A stretch of 64,000 nt of DNA from Rhodobacter huangdaonensis (GCF_004022465.1 NZ_SAVA01000009.1:124001-188000), one strand, 5' to 3'. Positions 10,489 to 19,584 are shown, numbered from the stretch's first letter. Numbers and translations: made by a program. The notes: generated from the sequence alone by a model not told the origin.

Positions 10489-10656
10489 GGTCCGCCCTCC
10501 TGTCTGAAATTGCCGGATGGCGGCACCCTGCCCCGCGACAGTGAGTCGCGCCAAGAAAAAAGGCCGCGCATCGCGGTGCGGGCGCCACAGGCGTTGCACA
10601 TCGGCCACAGCCGCGCCCTCTTGCCGCATCGGGCAACCCGTGAGAGAACCGCAGCC

Positions 10657-11274
10657 ATGATGCTGCTCACCTCGCCCGCCCCCGACCGCCACACCGCCCT
10701 CGAAGACGCGCAGGGGCTCGTCTCCGGCACGATGCTGACCGCACTTTCGGTCAGCTTCCTGCATGCGACGGGTCTGTTCACCGGGCAGATCGCCGGGCTG
10801 GCGCTGGTGCTGAGCTATGTCACCGGGATCGGCTTCGGCACGCTGTTCTTCTGCCTGAACCTGCCCTTCTACTGGCTCGCCTTCCGCCGCATGGGGGCGA
10901 CGTTCACGCTCAAGACCTTTGCCGCGATCGCGCTGATGTCGGGCTTCACCACGCTCGCGCCGCATCTGCTCGACTTCAGCCGGCTGAACATCGCGGCGGC
11001 GGCGGTGCTGGCGGGGGTGATCTCGGGCGCGGGTCTCCTGATGCTCTTTCGCCATGGCGCGAGCCTTGGCGGCGTCGGCATCGTGGCGCTCTATCTGCAG
11101 GACAAGACCGGCTTCAAGGCGGGCAAGACCCAGGTCCTGTTCGATTGCGGCGTGTTCCTGTTTGCCGCCTTCGTGCTGCCCTTCGACAAGGTGCTGTGGT
11201 CGGCCCTCGGTGCGATGGTGCTGAACATCATCATCCTCATCAACCACCGCCGCGACCGCTATATCGCGCACTGA
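10657..11274 (+). CDS. YitT-family membrane protein (copy 1)
   Basis: 205 residues with about five hydrophobic segments. It starts HTALEDAQGLVSGTML and ends ILINHRRDRYIAH; the segment GLALVLSYVTGIGFGTLFFCLNLPFYWLA is typical of the YitT/DUF161 membrane family. The transport role is not established for the family. Two in-frame ATGs are adjacent (10657, 10660) and either may be used. The next gene is a paralogue. Confidence 0.83.
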   Translation: MMLLTSPAPDRHTALEDAQGLVSGTMLTALSVSFLHATGLFTGQIAGLALVLSYVTGIGFGTLFFCLNLPFYWLAFRRMGATFTLKTFAAIALMSGFTTLAPHLLDFSRLNIAAAAVLAGVISGAGLLMLFRHGASLGGVGIVALYLQDKTGFKAGKTQVLFDCGVFLFAAFVLPFDKVLWSALGAMVLNIIILINHRRDRYIAH

Positions 11275-11347
11275 CATGCGCATCCCGCATGCCAGCCATG
11301 CGCAAGGATGAATGGACGTCGCTGCGGCGCAGCGCGATAATTAGGTC

Positions 11348-11962
11348 ATGGATTCTGACCTTCACCCCGAAAAGCACTACACCCTCTTCGAAGACCTGCA
11401 GGGCCTCGTGATCGCCTCGGCGCAGGCGGCGCTTGGCCTGCACCTGCTGCGCGCGGCGGGGCTGGTGACGGGCGGCACCGCAGGGCTTGCGCTGATCCTG
11501 AGCTATGTCACGCACTGGAGCTTCGGCGCGATCTTCTTCGTCATCAACATCCCGTTCTACGGCTTTGCCTATTACGCGCGCGGCACGGTGTTCTGCATCA
11601 AGAGCCTGATGACCGTGACCTTCGTGTCGCTGATGGCCGAGGCGCTGAAGCCGCTGCTGCAGATCTCGGCGATCAACCCGGCGGCGGCGGCCGTGCTCTT
11701 CGGCGTCTCGACCGGGGTCGGGCTGCTCGGCCTGTTCCGGCACTCGGGTTCGCTTGGCGGGGTGTCGATCGTCGCGGTGATCTTGCAGGACAAGTTCGGC
11801 TTCAAGGCGGGCTGGACCCAGACCATCCACGATCTGATCCTGTTCGCCGCGGCGCTGACCATCATGCCCTGGCACCAGGTCGCCTGGTCGCTTCTGGGCG
11901 CGGTGGTGCTGAACGTGGTGATCGCCTTCAACCATCGGCGCGACTGGTATATCGTCACCTGA
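11348..11962 (+). CDS. YitT-family membrane protein (copy 2)
   Basis: 204 residues, paralogous over the full length to the gene 73 nt upstream: both have YT/HTxxEDxQGLV at the start, GLAL.LSYVT, SLGGV.IVA..LQDK.GFKAG.TQ near residue 140 and a C-terminal NHRRDxYI. Same five-segment membrane layout. It is probably co-transcribed with copy 1 and with the SMR gene 18 nt downstream. Confidence 0.83.
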   Translation: MDSDLHPEKHYTLFEDLQGLVIASAQAALGLHLLRAAGLVTGGTAGLALILSYVTHWSFGAIFFVINIPFYGFAYYARGTVFCIKSLMTVTFVSLMAEALKPLLQISAINPAAAAVLFGVSTGVGLLGLFRHSGSLGGVSIVAVILQDKFGFKAGWTQTIHDLILFAAALTIMPWHQVAWSLLGAVVLNVVIAFNHRRDWYIVT

Positions 11963-11980
11963 CACCAGCCGGGGCCGCGC

Positions 11981-12313
11981 TTGAAAACCTATCTCTTCCT
12001 GCTGATCGCCGTCGCCTTCGAGACCTTCGGCTCGAGCTGTCTTCAGGCCTCGAACCAGTTCACCCGGCTCTGGCCGACGCTGGGCGTCGTGGCGGGCTTC
12101 GCCGGCGCCTTCTGGTTCTTCTCGCTGGTGCTGCGCGATCTGCCGCTCGGCGTCACCTATGCGCTGTGGTCGGGCATCGGCATGGTGCTGATCGCCGGCT
12201 CGGGCTGGCTGCTCTTCGGACAGAAGCTCGACCTTGCCGCAATTCTCGGCATCGGCCTGATCCTCGCCGGAATCGTCGTCATCAACCTGTTTTCATCGGC
12301 CGCTACGCACTAG
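11981..12313 (+). CDS. SMR-family multidrug/quaternary ammonium efflux protein
   Basis: 110 residues with four membrane helices, the exact size of EmrE. The essential acidic residue is E14 in AVAFETFGSS, the same position as Glu14 of EmrE; YALWSGIGMVLI contains the conserved tryptophan, and VVINLFSSAATH closely follows the EmrE C-terminus. It is expected to exchange protons for cationic drugs as a dimer in the inner membrane. The start is TTG, the only start codon at the conserved N-terminus. Third gene of the YitT operon. Confidence 0.9.
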   Translation: MKTYLFLLIAVAFETFGSSCLQASNQFTRLWPTLGVVAGFAGAFWFFSLVLRDLPLGVTYALWSGIGMVLIAGSGWLLFGQKLDLAAILGIGLILAGIVVINLFSSAATH

Positions 12314-12374
12314 GTGCTGGCATCGCCCCGGCTTTTGCCGTAAGGCCGGGCCAAATTCTGACAAGGCTGAACTC

Positions 12375-14195
12375 ATGGACATTCGCAACATTGCGATCAT
12401 TGCACACGTCGACCACGGCAAGACGACCCTCGTTGACAAGCTCCTGCAGCAATCGGGGGCCTTCCGCGAGAACCAGGCGGTTGCCGAACGGGCGATGGAC
12501 AGCAACGACATCGAACGCGAACGCGGCATCACCATTCTGGCCAAGTGTACCTCGGTCGAATGGAAAGGCACGCGCATCAACATCGTCGACACCCCCGGCC
12601 ACGCCGACTTCGGCGGCGAGGTCGAGCGCATCCTGAGCATGGTGGATGGCGTCTGCCTGCTGGTCGACGCGGCCGAAGGCCCGATGCCGCAGACGAAATT
12701 CGTCACCTCGAAGGCGCTCGCGCTCGGCCTGAAGCCGATCGTGGTGCTGAACAAGGTCGACAAGCCGGCGGCCGAACCCGACCGCGCGCTGAACGAGGTC
12801 TTCGATCTCTTCGCCAACCTCGGCGCCAGCGACGCGCAGCTCGACTTCCCGCATGTCTATGCCTCGGGCATCGGTGGCTGGGCGGATGCCGAGCTCGACG
12901 GCCCGCGCAAGGATCTCTCGGCGCTGTTCGACCTGATCGTGAAACACGTCGAGCCGCCGAAGCAGATCGCGCGGCAGGACGAGTCCTTCCAGATGCTCGC
13001 CACCACGCTCTCGGCCGACCCCTTCCTCGGCCGCCTGCTGACCGGCCGCGTCGAGGCCGGCAAGCTCAAGGTCGGCGACGCGCTCAAGGCGCTCTCGCGC
13101 GAGGGCGACCGGCTCGAGCAGTTCCGCTGCACCAAGATCCTCGCCTTCCGCGGCCTGAGCCAGCAGCCGATCGACGAGGCCGTCGCGGGCGATATCGTCA
13201 CCGTCGCCGGCATGGCGAAGGCGACCGTCGCCGACACGCTCTGCGCGCTCGACGTCGACACCGCGCTGCCCTCGCAGCCGATCGACCCGCCGACGATCTC
13301 GGTCACCTTCGGCATCAACGACAGCCCGCTCGCCGGCAAGGACGGCACCAAGGTGCAGTCGCGCGTGATCCGCGACCGGCTGATGAAGGAAGCCGAGGTC
13401 AACGTCGCGATCAAGGTCGAGGACACCCCCGGCGGCGAGGCCTTCGTGGTCTCGGGCCGTGGCGAGTTGCAGATGGGCGTGCTGATCGAGAACATGCGCC
13501 GCGAAGGCTTCGAGCTCTCGATCTCGCGTCCGCGGGTGATCTTCCGCGAAGAGAACGGCGAGCGTCTGGAGCCGATCGAGGAAGTGATCGTCGACGTCGA
13601 CGACGAATACTCGGGCGTGGTGATCGAGAAGCTGACCGGCAACCGCAAGGGCGACCTCGTCGAGATGCGCCCGGCCGGCCACGGCAAGACCCGCATCGTC
13701 GCCCATGTGCCCTCGCGCGGCCTGATCGGCTATCAGGGCGAGTTCATGACCGACACCCGCGGCAACGGCGTGCTGAACCGCATCTTCCACAGCTGGGCGC
13801 CCTACAAGGGCACGATCACCGGCCGTCGTCAGGGCGTGCTGATCTCGATGGAATCGGGGATCTCGGTGGCCTTCGGCCTGTGGGGGCTCGAGGATCGCGG
13901 CAAGCTCTTCATCGGCGCGCAGGAACAGGTCTATGTCGGGATGATCATCGGCGAACATTCGCGCGAGAACGATCTCGAGGTGAACCCGATGCGCTCGAAG
14001 AAGCTGACCAACATGCGCGCCTCCGGCACGGACGAGGCAGTGCGCCTGACGCCGCCGGTGCGGATGTCGCTCGAAGAGGCGATCGCCTATATCAACGACG
14101 ACGAGCTGGTCGAGGTGACGCCGAAGATCGTGCGGCTGCGCAAGCGCCTGCTCGACCCGAACGAGCGCAAGCGCGCCTCCCGCGCAGCAGAATAA
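12375..14195 (+). CDS. typA: Translational GTPase TypA/BipA
   Basis: 606 residues, a ribosome-binding GTPase related to EF-G. The G1 motif AHVDHGKT is at residues 10-17, the switch DIERERGITI near 45, G3 DTPGHADFGGEV near 73 and G4 NKVDKPAA near 127. The BipA-specific C-terminal domain is intact (GMIIGEHSRENDLEVNP and KKLTNMRASGTDEAVRLTPP). It helps ribosome assembly and stress adaptation. It ends 173 nt from the convergent potA-type gene, with a long palindrome in between. Confidence 0.97.
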   Translation: MDIRNIAIIAHVDHGKTTLVDKLLQQSGAFRENQAVAERAMDSNDIERERGITILAKCTSVEWKGTRINIVDTPGHADFGGEVERILSMVDGVCLLVDAAEGPMPQTKFVTSKALALGLKPIVVLNKVDKPAAEPDRALNEVFDLFANLGASDAQLDFPHVYASGIGGWADAELDGPRKDLSALFDLIVKHVEPPKQIARQDESFQMLATTLSADPFLGRLLTGRVEAGKLKVGDALKALSREGDRLEQFRCTKILAFRGLSQQPIDEAVAGDIVTVAGMAKATVADTLCALDVDTALPSQPIDPPTISVTFGINDSPLAGKDGTKVQSRVIRDRLMKEAEVNVAIKVEDTPGGEAFVVSGRGELQMGVLIENMRREGFELSISRPRVIFREENGERLEPIEEVIVDVDDEYSGVVIEKLTGNRKGDLVEMRPAGHGKTRIVAHVPSRGLIGYQGEFMTDTRGNGVLNRIFHSWAPYKGTITGRRQGVLISMESGISVAFGLWGLEDRGKLFIGAQEQVYVGMIIGEHSRENDLEVNPMRSKKLTNMRASGTDEAVRLTPPVRMSLEEAIAYINDDELVEVTPKIVRLRKRLLDPNERKRASRAAE

Positions 14196-14196
14196 G

Positions 14197-14368
14197 AAAC
14201 AGGGGGGCGCTGCCCCCCTCTTTCATTCGTGCCGAATGAAATTCACCCCCCGGGATATTTCGGGCGATTGGAAGCCCGGGGCGTTCCCCCTTCCAATTGC
14301 CGCAAATATCCCGGGGGGTGAATTTGGCGCAGCCAAAGAGGGGGGCAGCGCCCCCCTTTTCCTGTTTC
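14197..14368. repeat. Long palindromic intergenic element, copy A (bidirectional terminator)
   Basis: The whole 172-bp gap between convergent typA and the potA-type gene is one nested palindrome. Its outer arms hold gaaacagg...gggcgctgccccc and their complement; the inner arms hold ttcacccccc-gggatattt...attggaag and cttccaatt...aaatatcccggggggtgaa. The runs of T after each outer arm make it a likely terminator in both directions. A second copy with the same inner arms lies at 36222-36365. Confidence 0.8.
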
Positions 14369-15496
14369 TCAGCGGAAGAGCACGAGCGCGCCCGGCGACC
14401 AGGCGACGCGGGTGCGGGTGCCGACATCGAGCACCGGGCGGCCGAAGACATTGCGCATCGAGATCCGCACCGGCGCCGCGACGCCGTCGAGCTTGACGTC
14501 GTAATAGGTCATGTCGCCGTAATAGACGACCTCGTCGATTGTCGCCGATGCCTCGCGGTCATGCGCCTGCTGGCCCTCGTAAAGGATGGTCAGCGTCTCC
14601 GGCCGGAAGCCCACCACCGGTTCGCTGCCCGAGGCCCGGGCCGAGGCCTGTTCCCCGGTCACCTCGAAACGGCCAAGGCCGCCGACGTCAAGTTGCACGT
14701 GGCCTGCCGCCTCGCCGAGGATCTGCGCCGGCAGGAAGTTCATCACCCCGATGAAATCGGCCACACGACGCGAATTCGGTCGGCGGTAGAGGGTTTCGGG
14801 GTCGGCGAGCTGGGCGATCTCGCCCTCGAACATCACCGCGATCCGGTCCGACATCACGAGGGCTTCTTCCTGGTCATGGGTGACGAGGACGAAGGTGATG
14901 CCGACCTCGCGCTGCAGCTTGATCAGCTCGACCTGCATCTGCTCGCGGATCTTCTTGTCGAGCGCCGAGAGCGGCTCGTCGAGAAGCAGCACCTTCGGTT
15001 TCAGGATCAGCGCGCGGGCGAGCGCCACGCGCTGCCGCTGGCCGCCCGAAAGCGCATGGGCCGCGCGCGCGCCATAGCCCTTGAGCCCGACCATCTCGAG
15101 CGCCTCTTCCACCGCCTTCGCCTTCTCGGCCTTCGAGCGCGGATCGCGGCGCAGGCCGAAACCGACGTTCTCGCCCACGGTGAGATGCGGGAAGATCGCG
15201 TAGGACTGGAACACCATGTTGGTCGGGCGCTTGTTCGGGGCGACATCGGACATGTCCTTGCCGTCGATCAGCACCGCGCCCGAGGAGATGTCCTCGAAGC
15301 CCGCGATGGTGCGCAGAAGCGTGGTCTTGCCGCAGCCCGAGGGGCCGAGCAGCGAGAAGAACTCACCCTCGCGGATCGTCGCGGTGATCCCGCGCAGCGC
15401 GTGGTAATCACCGTAGTATTTGTGCACCTCGTGGAACTCGATCATCTTCGCGCGGCTGTCGAGCGGTGCGCGGGCCGCGGCGTTGAGCTGGCTCAC
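14369..15496 (-). CDS. ABC transporter ATP-binding protein, spermidine/putrescine type
   Basis: 375 residues. Walker A GPSGCGKTT, signature LSGGQRQRVALARAL, Walker B KVLLLDEPLSALD and a C-terminal TOBE-like region (VGFRPETLTI) match PotA/PotG. The start is GTG: it overlaps the stop of the permease gene as GTGA and has GGAGG six bases upstream; starting at the internal ATG (MIEFHEVHKYY) would lose this site. Last gene of the permease-permease-ATPase operon. The substrate is inferred only from family: polyamine or a related cation. Confidence 0.9.
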   Translation of the reverse strand: MSQLNAAARAPLDSRAKMIEFHEVHKYYGDYHALRGITATIREGEFFSLLGPSGCGKTTLLRTIAGFEDISSGAVLIDGKDMSDVAPNKRPTNMVFQSYAIFPHLTVGENVGFGLRRDPRSKAEKAKAVEEALEMVGLKGYGARAAHALSGGQRQRVALARALILKPKVLLLDEPLSALDKKIREQMQVELIKLQREVGITFVLVTHDQEEALVMSDRIAVMFEGEIAQLADPETLYRRPNSRRVADFIGVMNFLPAQILGEAAGHVQLDVGGLGRFEVTGEQASARASGSEPVVGFRPETLTILYEGQQAHDREASATIDEVVYYGDMTYYDVKLDGVAAPVRISMRNVFGRPVLDVGTRTRVAWSPGALVLFR

Positions 15497-16299
15497 AGGA
15501 AACCTCCGGTATCTTTGGCGCCGGTCTTCGCGAGGCCGCGGCGGCGGAAATATTCGGCGATGGTCAGAAGCACGATCGAGGCGACGACGAGGCAGGTGCC
15601 GAGCGCCATGATCATCGGGATCTGCTTCGGGAAGCGCAGCTGCGAGAAGATGTAGATCGGCAGCGTCGTCTCCTTGCCGGCAAGCGAGAAGGCCACGATG
15701 AACTCGTCGAGCGAGATGGTGAAGGACATCAGCGCCGAGGAGATGATGCCCGGCGTGACGAGCGGCAGGATGATGAGGCGGAAGGTCGACCATTTCGTCT
15801 CGCCAAGGTCATAGGCCGCCTCCTCGAACGAGCGGTCGAGCGAGGAGAAGGCCGCGTTCAGCACCGCGATCGCATAGGGCGTGGCCATCAGCGTATGGCC
15901 GAGGATCACGGTGAAGAGCGAGAGCGGCATGCCGACGGCGAGCAGCACGACGAGAAGCGAGGAGGCGATGATGATCTCGGGCAGCACGAGCGGCAGCATG
16001 ATCAGCCCCATCACCCCGGTCTTGCCGGGAAACTTGAACCGGGTGCTCGCCCGCGCGGCAAAGACGCCGAGCGTGGTCGACAGGATCGAGGTCGAGACCG
16101 CGATGATCAGTGAGTTCTTCAGCGCAAGGCCCAGCGTCTCGTTGGCGAAGAGATCGCGGAACCAGTCGAGCGTGAAGCCCTTCAGCGGAAAGGCGATGAT
16201 CGTCCCCGAGTTGAAGGCGAAGACCGGCAGCAGAACGATCGGCGCATAGAGGAAGATCAGATAGAGGAAGGCATAGCCCTTGAGCGAGGAGAACTTCAT
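15493..16299 (-). CDS. ABC transporter permease, PotC type
   Basis: 268 residues with six hydrophobic segments and the permease EAA loop EEAAYDLGETKWSTFRLIILPLVTPGI. Members of this type are inner-membrane subunits of polyamine importers. SFTISLDEFIVAFSLAG is characteristic of PotC. ATGA overlap with the upstream permease and GTGA overlap with the ATPase gene show a tightly coupled operon. Confidence 0.9.
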   Translation of the reverse strand: MKFSSLKGYAFLYLIFLYAPIVLLPVFAFNSGTIIAFPLKGFTLDWFRDLFANETLGLALKNSLIIAVSTSILSTTLGVFAARASTRFKFPGKTGVMGLIMLPLVLPEIIIASSLLVVLLAVGMPLSLFTVILGHTLMATPYAIAVLNAAFSSLDRSFEEAAYDLGETKWSTFRLIILPLVTPGIISSALMSFTISLDEFIVAFSLAGKETTLPIYIFSQLRFPKQIPMIMALGTCLVVASIVLLTIAEYFRRRGLAKTGAKDTGGFL

Positions 16300-17177
16300 T
16301 TCGACCCCCGCAGGAAGCGCCGGTTGAGGAACAGGAAGACGAGCGCCACCGCCGCCACCGCCAGCATCGCCGAGATCGCCATCGCCGAGCCGAGCGGCTT
16401 GTTGTCGATCTTCAGAAGCTGCTGATAGATCACGTTCGCCACCATCGGGAGTTTCCCGCCGCCGATCAGTTCGGGCGTGACGTAATCGCCGATCGTCGGG
16501 ATGAAGACGATCATCACCGCGCCGATCACGCCGGGCATGGCGAGCGGCAGCGTCACCCGCCAGAAGGTCATCAGCCGGTTTTCCCCCAGATCGAGCCCCG
16601 CCTCGAGCAGCGAGCGGTCGATCTTCTCGAGGCTGACGAAGATCGGCAGGATCGCGAAGGGCGCATAGGCATGGGCGAGCGTGATCGAGATCGCGCCGAT
16701 CGAGTTCAGCATCTGCAGCGGGTGATCGGTGATGCCGAGCCCGGTCAGGATCGAGTTGATGACGCCGTTGTAGTTCAGGATCACCTTCCACTGGAACACC
16801 CGGATCAGATAGGAGGTCCAGAACGGGATGGTGATCAGGAACAGCCAGCGCGACTTCTTCGAGGCCGGCACGTGGAACGAGATGAAATAAGCGATCGGGA
16901 AGGCGAGCACCACGGTGACCAGCGTCACCAGCGCCGAGACGATGACCGAGCGCAGCAGGATCGAGCGGAAGATCGGGTCGCTCCAGGCCTCGGCATAGTT
17001 CGCCGTGGTGAGGTCCGGGATCACCACCAGATAGCCGTCGGTGAAGAAGGAATAGGCGACGAGCGTGACGAGCGGCGCCGCCAGAAGCAGGATTGCATAG
17101 ATCAGCGTCGGGCTGATCATCATGTAGCCGCTCACGGCCTCTGACCGGGCCCATCGCTTCAGAGGGGATGCTGCCAT
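16296..17177 (-). CDS. ABC transporter permease, PotB type
   Basis: 293 residues with six hydrophobic segments; the EAA loop is LLEAGLDLGENRLMTFWRVTLPLAMPGV, and IPTIGDYVTPELIGG is the conserved PotB/PotH segment. It is the first gene of the operon. No periplasmic binding-protein gene is next to it; 200 nt of non-coding sequence separates it from the upstream regulator gene. Confidence 0.9.
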   Translation of the reverse strand: MAASPLKRWARSEAVSGYMMISPTLIYAILLLAAPLVTLVAYSFFTDGYLVVIPDLTTANYAEAWSDPIFRSILLRSVIVSALVTLVTVVLAFPIAYFISFHVPASKKSRWLFLITIPFWTSYLIRVFQWKVILNYNGVINSILTGLGITDHPLQMLNSIGAISITLAHAYAPFAILPIFVSLEKIDRSLLEAGLDLGENRLMTFWRVTLPLAMPGVIGAVMIVFIPTIGDYVTPELIGGGKLPMVANVIYQQLLKIDNKPLGSAMAISAMLAVAAVALVFLFLNRRFLRGSK

Positions 17178-17378
17178 ATTCCACCGTCTCCCAAGCGCAC
17201 CGTCTGTGCGGCGCTTTCGGGCTCACGAAAGCACAAGGCACCGGCAGAGGAAAGGGGAAGCTTTCCGGGTTTTTCGCGGCAGCTGCAGAGCTCTTCGGCA
17301 GATGCCTGATTTTTCAGCGTGTTTCCGCCCCCTGCGCCGGGGCGGCACGCAGCGGCGGAGCGCGGTTCCGGCCCGGGC

Positions 17379-18791
17379 TCAGATCGGCAGGTCGCCGGGC
17401 GGATTCTCCAAAATCCGCGCAAGGCGGCCGGTGGCACGCAGGAAACGCTCCTCGGGCACGCCGCCGGCGAGCGCGATGCGCACCGCATTCGGCGCCGCGC
17501 CGTCCTGCAGGATGTATTCGTCGGCCGAGCGCAGCAGCACCCCCTCGGCCTCGGCGACCCGCGCGAAGGTCGAGGCGCGCCAGCCGAGCGGCAGCCGCAG
17601 CCAGATGAAGCTCAGCCCGGGCTGCCAGCCGATTTCCTGCCCGGCAAAGCGGTCGACCAGGATCTCGAGCCGGCGCGACATCACCTCCTGCGCCGCCCGA
17701 CGCAGCCGCATCGCATCCCCCGAACGGAACAGCCGGGTGATGATGTCGGTCACCGGCCGCGGCAGGCCGAAAAAGCTGTGCTGCGCGGTCAGCCGCCCCG
17801 CCTCGCCCATGCCATCGGGGGCAACGACGATGCCAAAGCGCATCCCTGCCGAGATCGTCTTCGACAGCGAGGTGACATGCCAGGTGCGTTCGGGCGCGAT
17901 CGCGCGCAGGCTGTCGAGGCCCGAGACCGGCGCGGTGTAGCAGTCGTCCTCGATGATCTGCAGATCATGGCGGCGGGCGACCTCGGCGATGGCGAGGCGG
18001 CGCTCGGCGCCCATGCGCACCGTCGTCGGGTTCTGCGCGTCGGGGGTGACGCAGACCACCTGCCCGCCGTACCGCCTGCAGGCGGCATCGAGCGCGGCCG
18101 GCACCATCCCCTCGTCGTCGAGCGCGACCGGCACCACCTCGGCGCGGTTCAGCCGCGCGGCATGGCGAAAGCCCGGATAGGCGAATTCTTCGCACAGCAC
18201 CACCGGACGGTCGCCACGCAGGCAGCATTGCATCACGATGTTGATGCCGTTCTGCCCGCCGTGGCTCAGCACCAGATCGTCGGCCGAGATCATCGGCTCG
18301 AAGGTATAGCCCGAGAACCATTCGATCACCGCCTCGCGGCAAAAGAGATCGCGCCTCAGCCCGGGATATTCCAGATATTGCCGGCCAAGGTTCTCGGCGG
18401 CCTCGCTCATCGCCGCCTTCAGCGCCTCGGTCTGGCCGACATCGGGCAGCTGCGGCGAGCGCAGATCGACGACGCCATCGTCATCGTCGCAATCGGTGAG
18501 CGGCTGGCGGTAGAGCGGTTCGGTCGGGCCAAGGCGGCGTGATTGTGTCGATACAAACGTGCCGCGGCCCACCGCCGCCTCGAGCAGCCCCTCCTGCGTG
18601 GCGATCTGATAGGCGCGCGCCACCGTGCCCGGAGTCACGCTCAGCCGCCAGGCCAGGTCGCGCACCGTCGGCAGCCGCGCCCCCGGCGCCAGATCGCCGC
18701 GGCGCACCCCTTCACGCAAGGCGCGCACCAGCGAAAGATATTTCGGACCGGCGTTCAGGGAGAGGTCAGGCTTCCAACTTGTATCTGTCAC
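17379..18791 (-). CDS. MocR-type GntR regulator with aminotransferase domain
   Basis: 470 residues: an N-terminal GntR winged helix (residues about 15-80, LREGVRRGDLAPGARLPTVRDLAWRLSV) joined to a fold-type I aminotransferase domain with PLP lysine K311 in SLSKTISAG and SPSP-type NPTT near 254. Such proteins sense PLP adducts or amino compounds and control neighbouring genes. The start is GTG at 18791; an upstream ATG would add 19 residues with poor coding character. It is transcribed away from a DUF1127 gene and stops 200 nt before the polyamine-type ABC operon. Its regulator role for that operon is only suggested by position. Confidence 0.88.
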   Translation of the reverse strand: MTDTSWKPDLSLNAGPKYLSLVRALREGVRRGDLAPGARLPTVRDLAWRLSVTPGTVARAYQIATQEGLLEAAVGRGTFVSTQSRRLGPTEPLYRQPLTDCDDDDGVVDLRSPQLPDVGQTEALKAAMSEAAENLGRQYLEYPGLRRDLFCREAVIEWFSGYTFEPMISADDLVLSHGGQNGINIVMQCCLRGDRPVVLCEEFAYPGFRHAARLNRAEVVPVALDDEGMVPAALDAACRRYGGQVVCVTPDAQNPTTVRMGAERRLAIAEVARRHDLQIIEDDCYTAPVSGLDSLRAIAPERTWHVTSLSKTISAGMRFGIVVAPDGMGEAGRLTAQHSFFGLPRPVTDIITRLFRSGDAMRLRRAAQEVMSRRLEILVDRFAGQEIGWQPGLSFIWLRLPLGWRASTFARVAEAEGVLLRSADEYILQDGAAPNAVRIALAGGVPEERFLRATGRLARILENPPGDLPI

Positions 18792-18880
18792 AATGTTTCT
18801 CTGGCACGGATTGTAACCTTTATTATAGGGTCCATTACCAGAGATCACATGATTGTATCAATACAGAAAAGGGTATCTCC
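18792..18880. promoter_or_regulatory. Divergent promoter region with TGTATCAATACA palindrome
   Basis: Unusually AT-rich 89-bp gap between the MocR-type gene (minus) and the DUF1127 gene (plus). TATAAT on the minus strand near 18826-18832 fits a -10 box for the regulator, and the same site read on the plus strand (TATTAT) can serve the other gene. The palindrome tgtat-ca-ataca at 18854-18865 is a candidate operator, possibly for autoregulation. Confidence 0.5.
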
Positions 18881-19078
18881 ATGTCGTCGCTCACGCTGCG
18901 CCGCTCGTCTCTCCTGCCGCTCAAGGCCGTGGCTCTGCTGCGCCTTGTCACGCACCGGATCGAGACCCGCCGCACCCGTCTGGCCCTTGCGCATCTCGAT
19001 GCGCATCTGCTGCGTGACATCGGCATCTCCTGGGAAGCGGCGCAGGCAGAAGCGCAGCGCCCGTTCTGGAGAACCTGA
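18881..19078 (+). CDS. DUF1127 small protein
   Basis: 65 residues, very basic N-terminal half, with LALAHLDAHLLRDIGISWEAAQAEAQRPFW matching the DUF1127 (YjiS-like) motif. Such proteins can bind RNA in Rhodobacter; a specific role here is not known. The upstream gggtatctcc is a weak ribosome site. A strong terminator follows 40 nt after the stop, so it is a single-gene transcript. Confidence 0.85.
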   Translation: MSSLTLRRSSLLPLKAVALLRLVTHRIETRRTRLALAHLDAHLLRDIGISWEAAQAEAQRPFWRT

Positions 19079-19117
19079 GTTCGGGTGCCGCGCAGTCCCC
19101 TGTCGGCCCTCTTCCTG

Positions 19118-19146
19118 AGCCGGGTGCTTGCACCCGGCTTTTTTTC
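19118..19146 (+). terminator. Rho-independent terminator of the DUF1127 gene
   Basis: Stem agccgggtg / cacccggct with a CTTG loop followed by a run of seven T residues, 40 nt downstream of the stop. Confidence 0.93.
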
Positions 19147-19178
19147 TGTCCAGCCGTCTTTCGGCACAGCCGAAACGC

Positions 19179-19203
19179 CAAAAGGCCGCGCGAAACGCGC
19201 GGC
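19179..19203 (-). terminator. Rho-independent terminator of the small minus-strand gene
   Basis: Read on the minus strand: perfect 8-bp stem gccgcgcg / cgcgcggc with a TTT loop, followed by CTTTTGG, 27 nt after the stop of the 82-residue gene. Confidence 0.75.
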
Positions 19204-19229
19204 TTGATCGGCGGCGGCACCGGTCGGGA

Positions 19230-19478
19230 TCAGTGCAGCACGGCCTCGATCGCGATCGAGCGGCGGCGCAGTTCGGCATAAAGCGCGGGCAGCACCTTCA
19301 GCTGCCGCGAGGCGCGGGCGAGCGCCTCCTCGAGCTGCGATTCGGAGGTCTTGCCACGCACACGCCAGACCAGCCGGCGCGAAACACCGTCGTCATAGAC
19401 GATCTCGAGCGCATCCTCGCGCTTGCGCATGCCAATGAAATCGAAGCCCCCGTCAGGGGCGTGAAAGCCTGTCTGCAT
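19230..19478 (-). CDS. Small hypothetical protein
   Basis: 82 residues, soluble, mixed charge (GMRKREDALEIVYDDGVSRRLVWRVRG), with a helical C-terminal half. No family recognised. It is bounded by its own terminator and a short AT-rich upstream region (run of T/A near 19495), which supports a separate transcription unit. Confidence 0.6.
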   Translation of the reverse strand: MQTGFHAPDGGFDFIGMRKREDALEIVYDDGVSRRLVWRVRGKTSESQLEEALARASRQLKVLPALYAELRRRSIAIEAVLH

Positions 19479-19584
19479 CTGTTCACTGCCCGATTATTTT
19501 TTTGTTTCGGTGCCTTGGTGATGCGCCCGGCCGCGACTCGGGTCAAGACACGGGGGCGTGAGGGCGGATCCTGCGGGGGCCGCG

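Noticed and set aside
12303..13958. 551-codon frame antisense to typA
   Set aside because: Shadow of the GTPase gene; no motif and no promoter or ribosome site.
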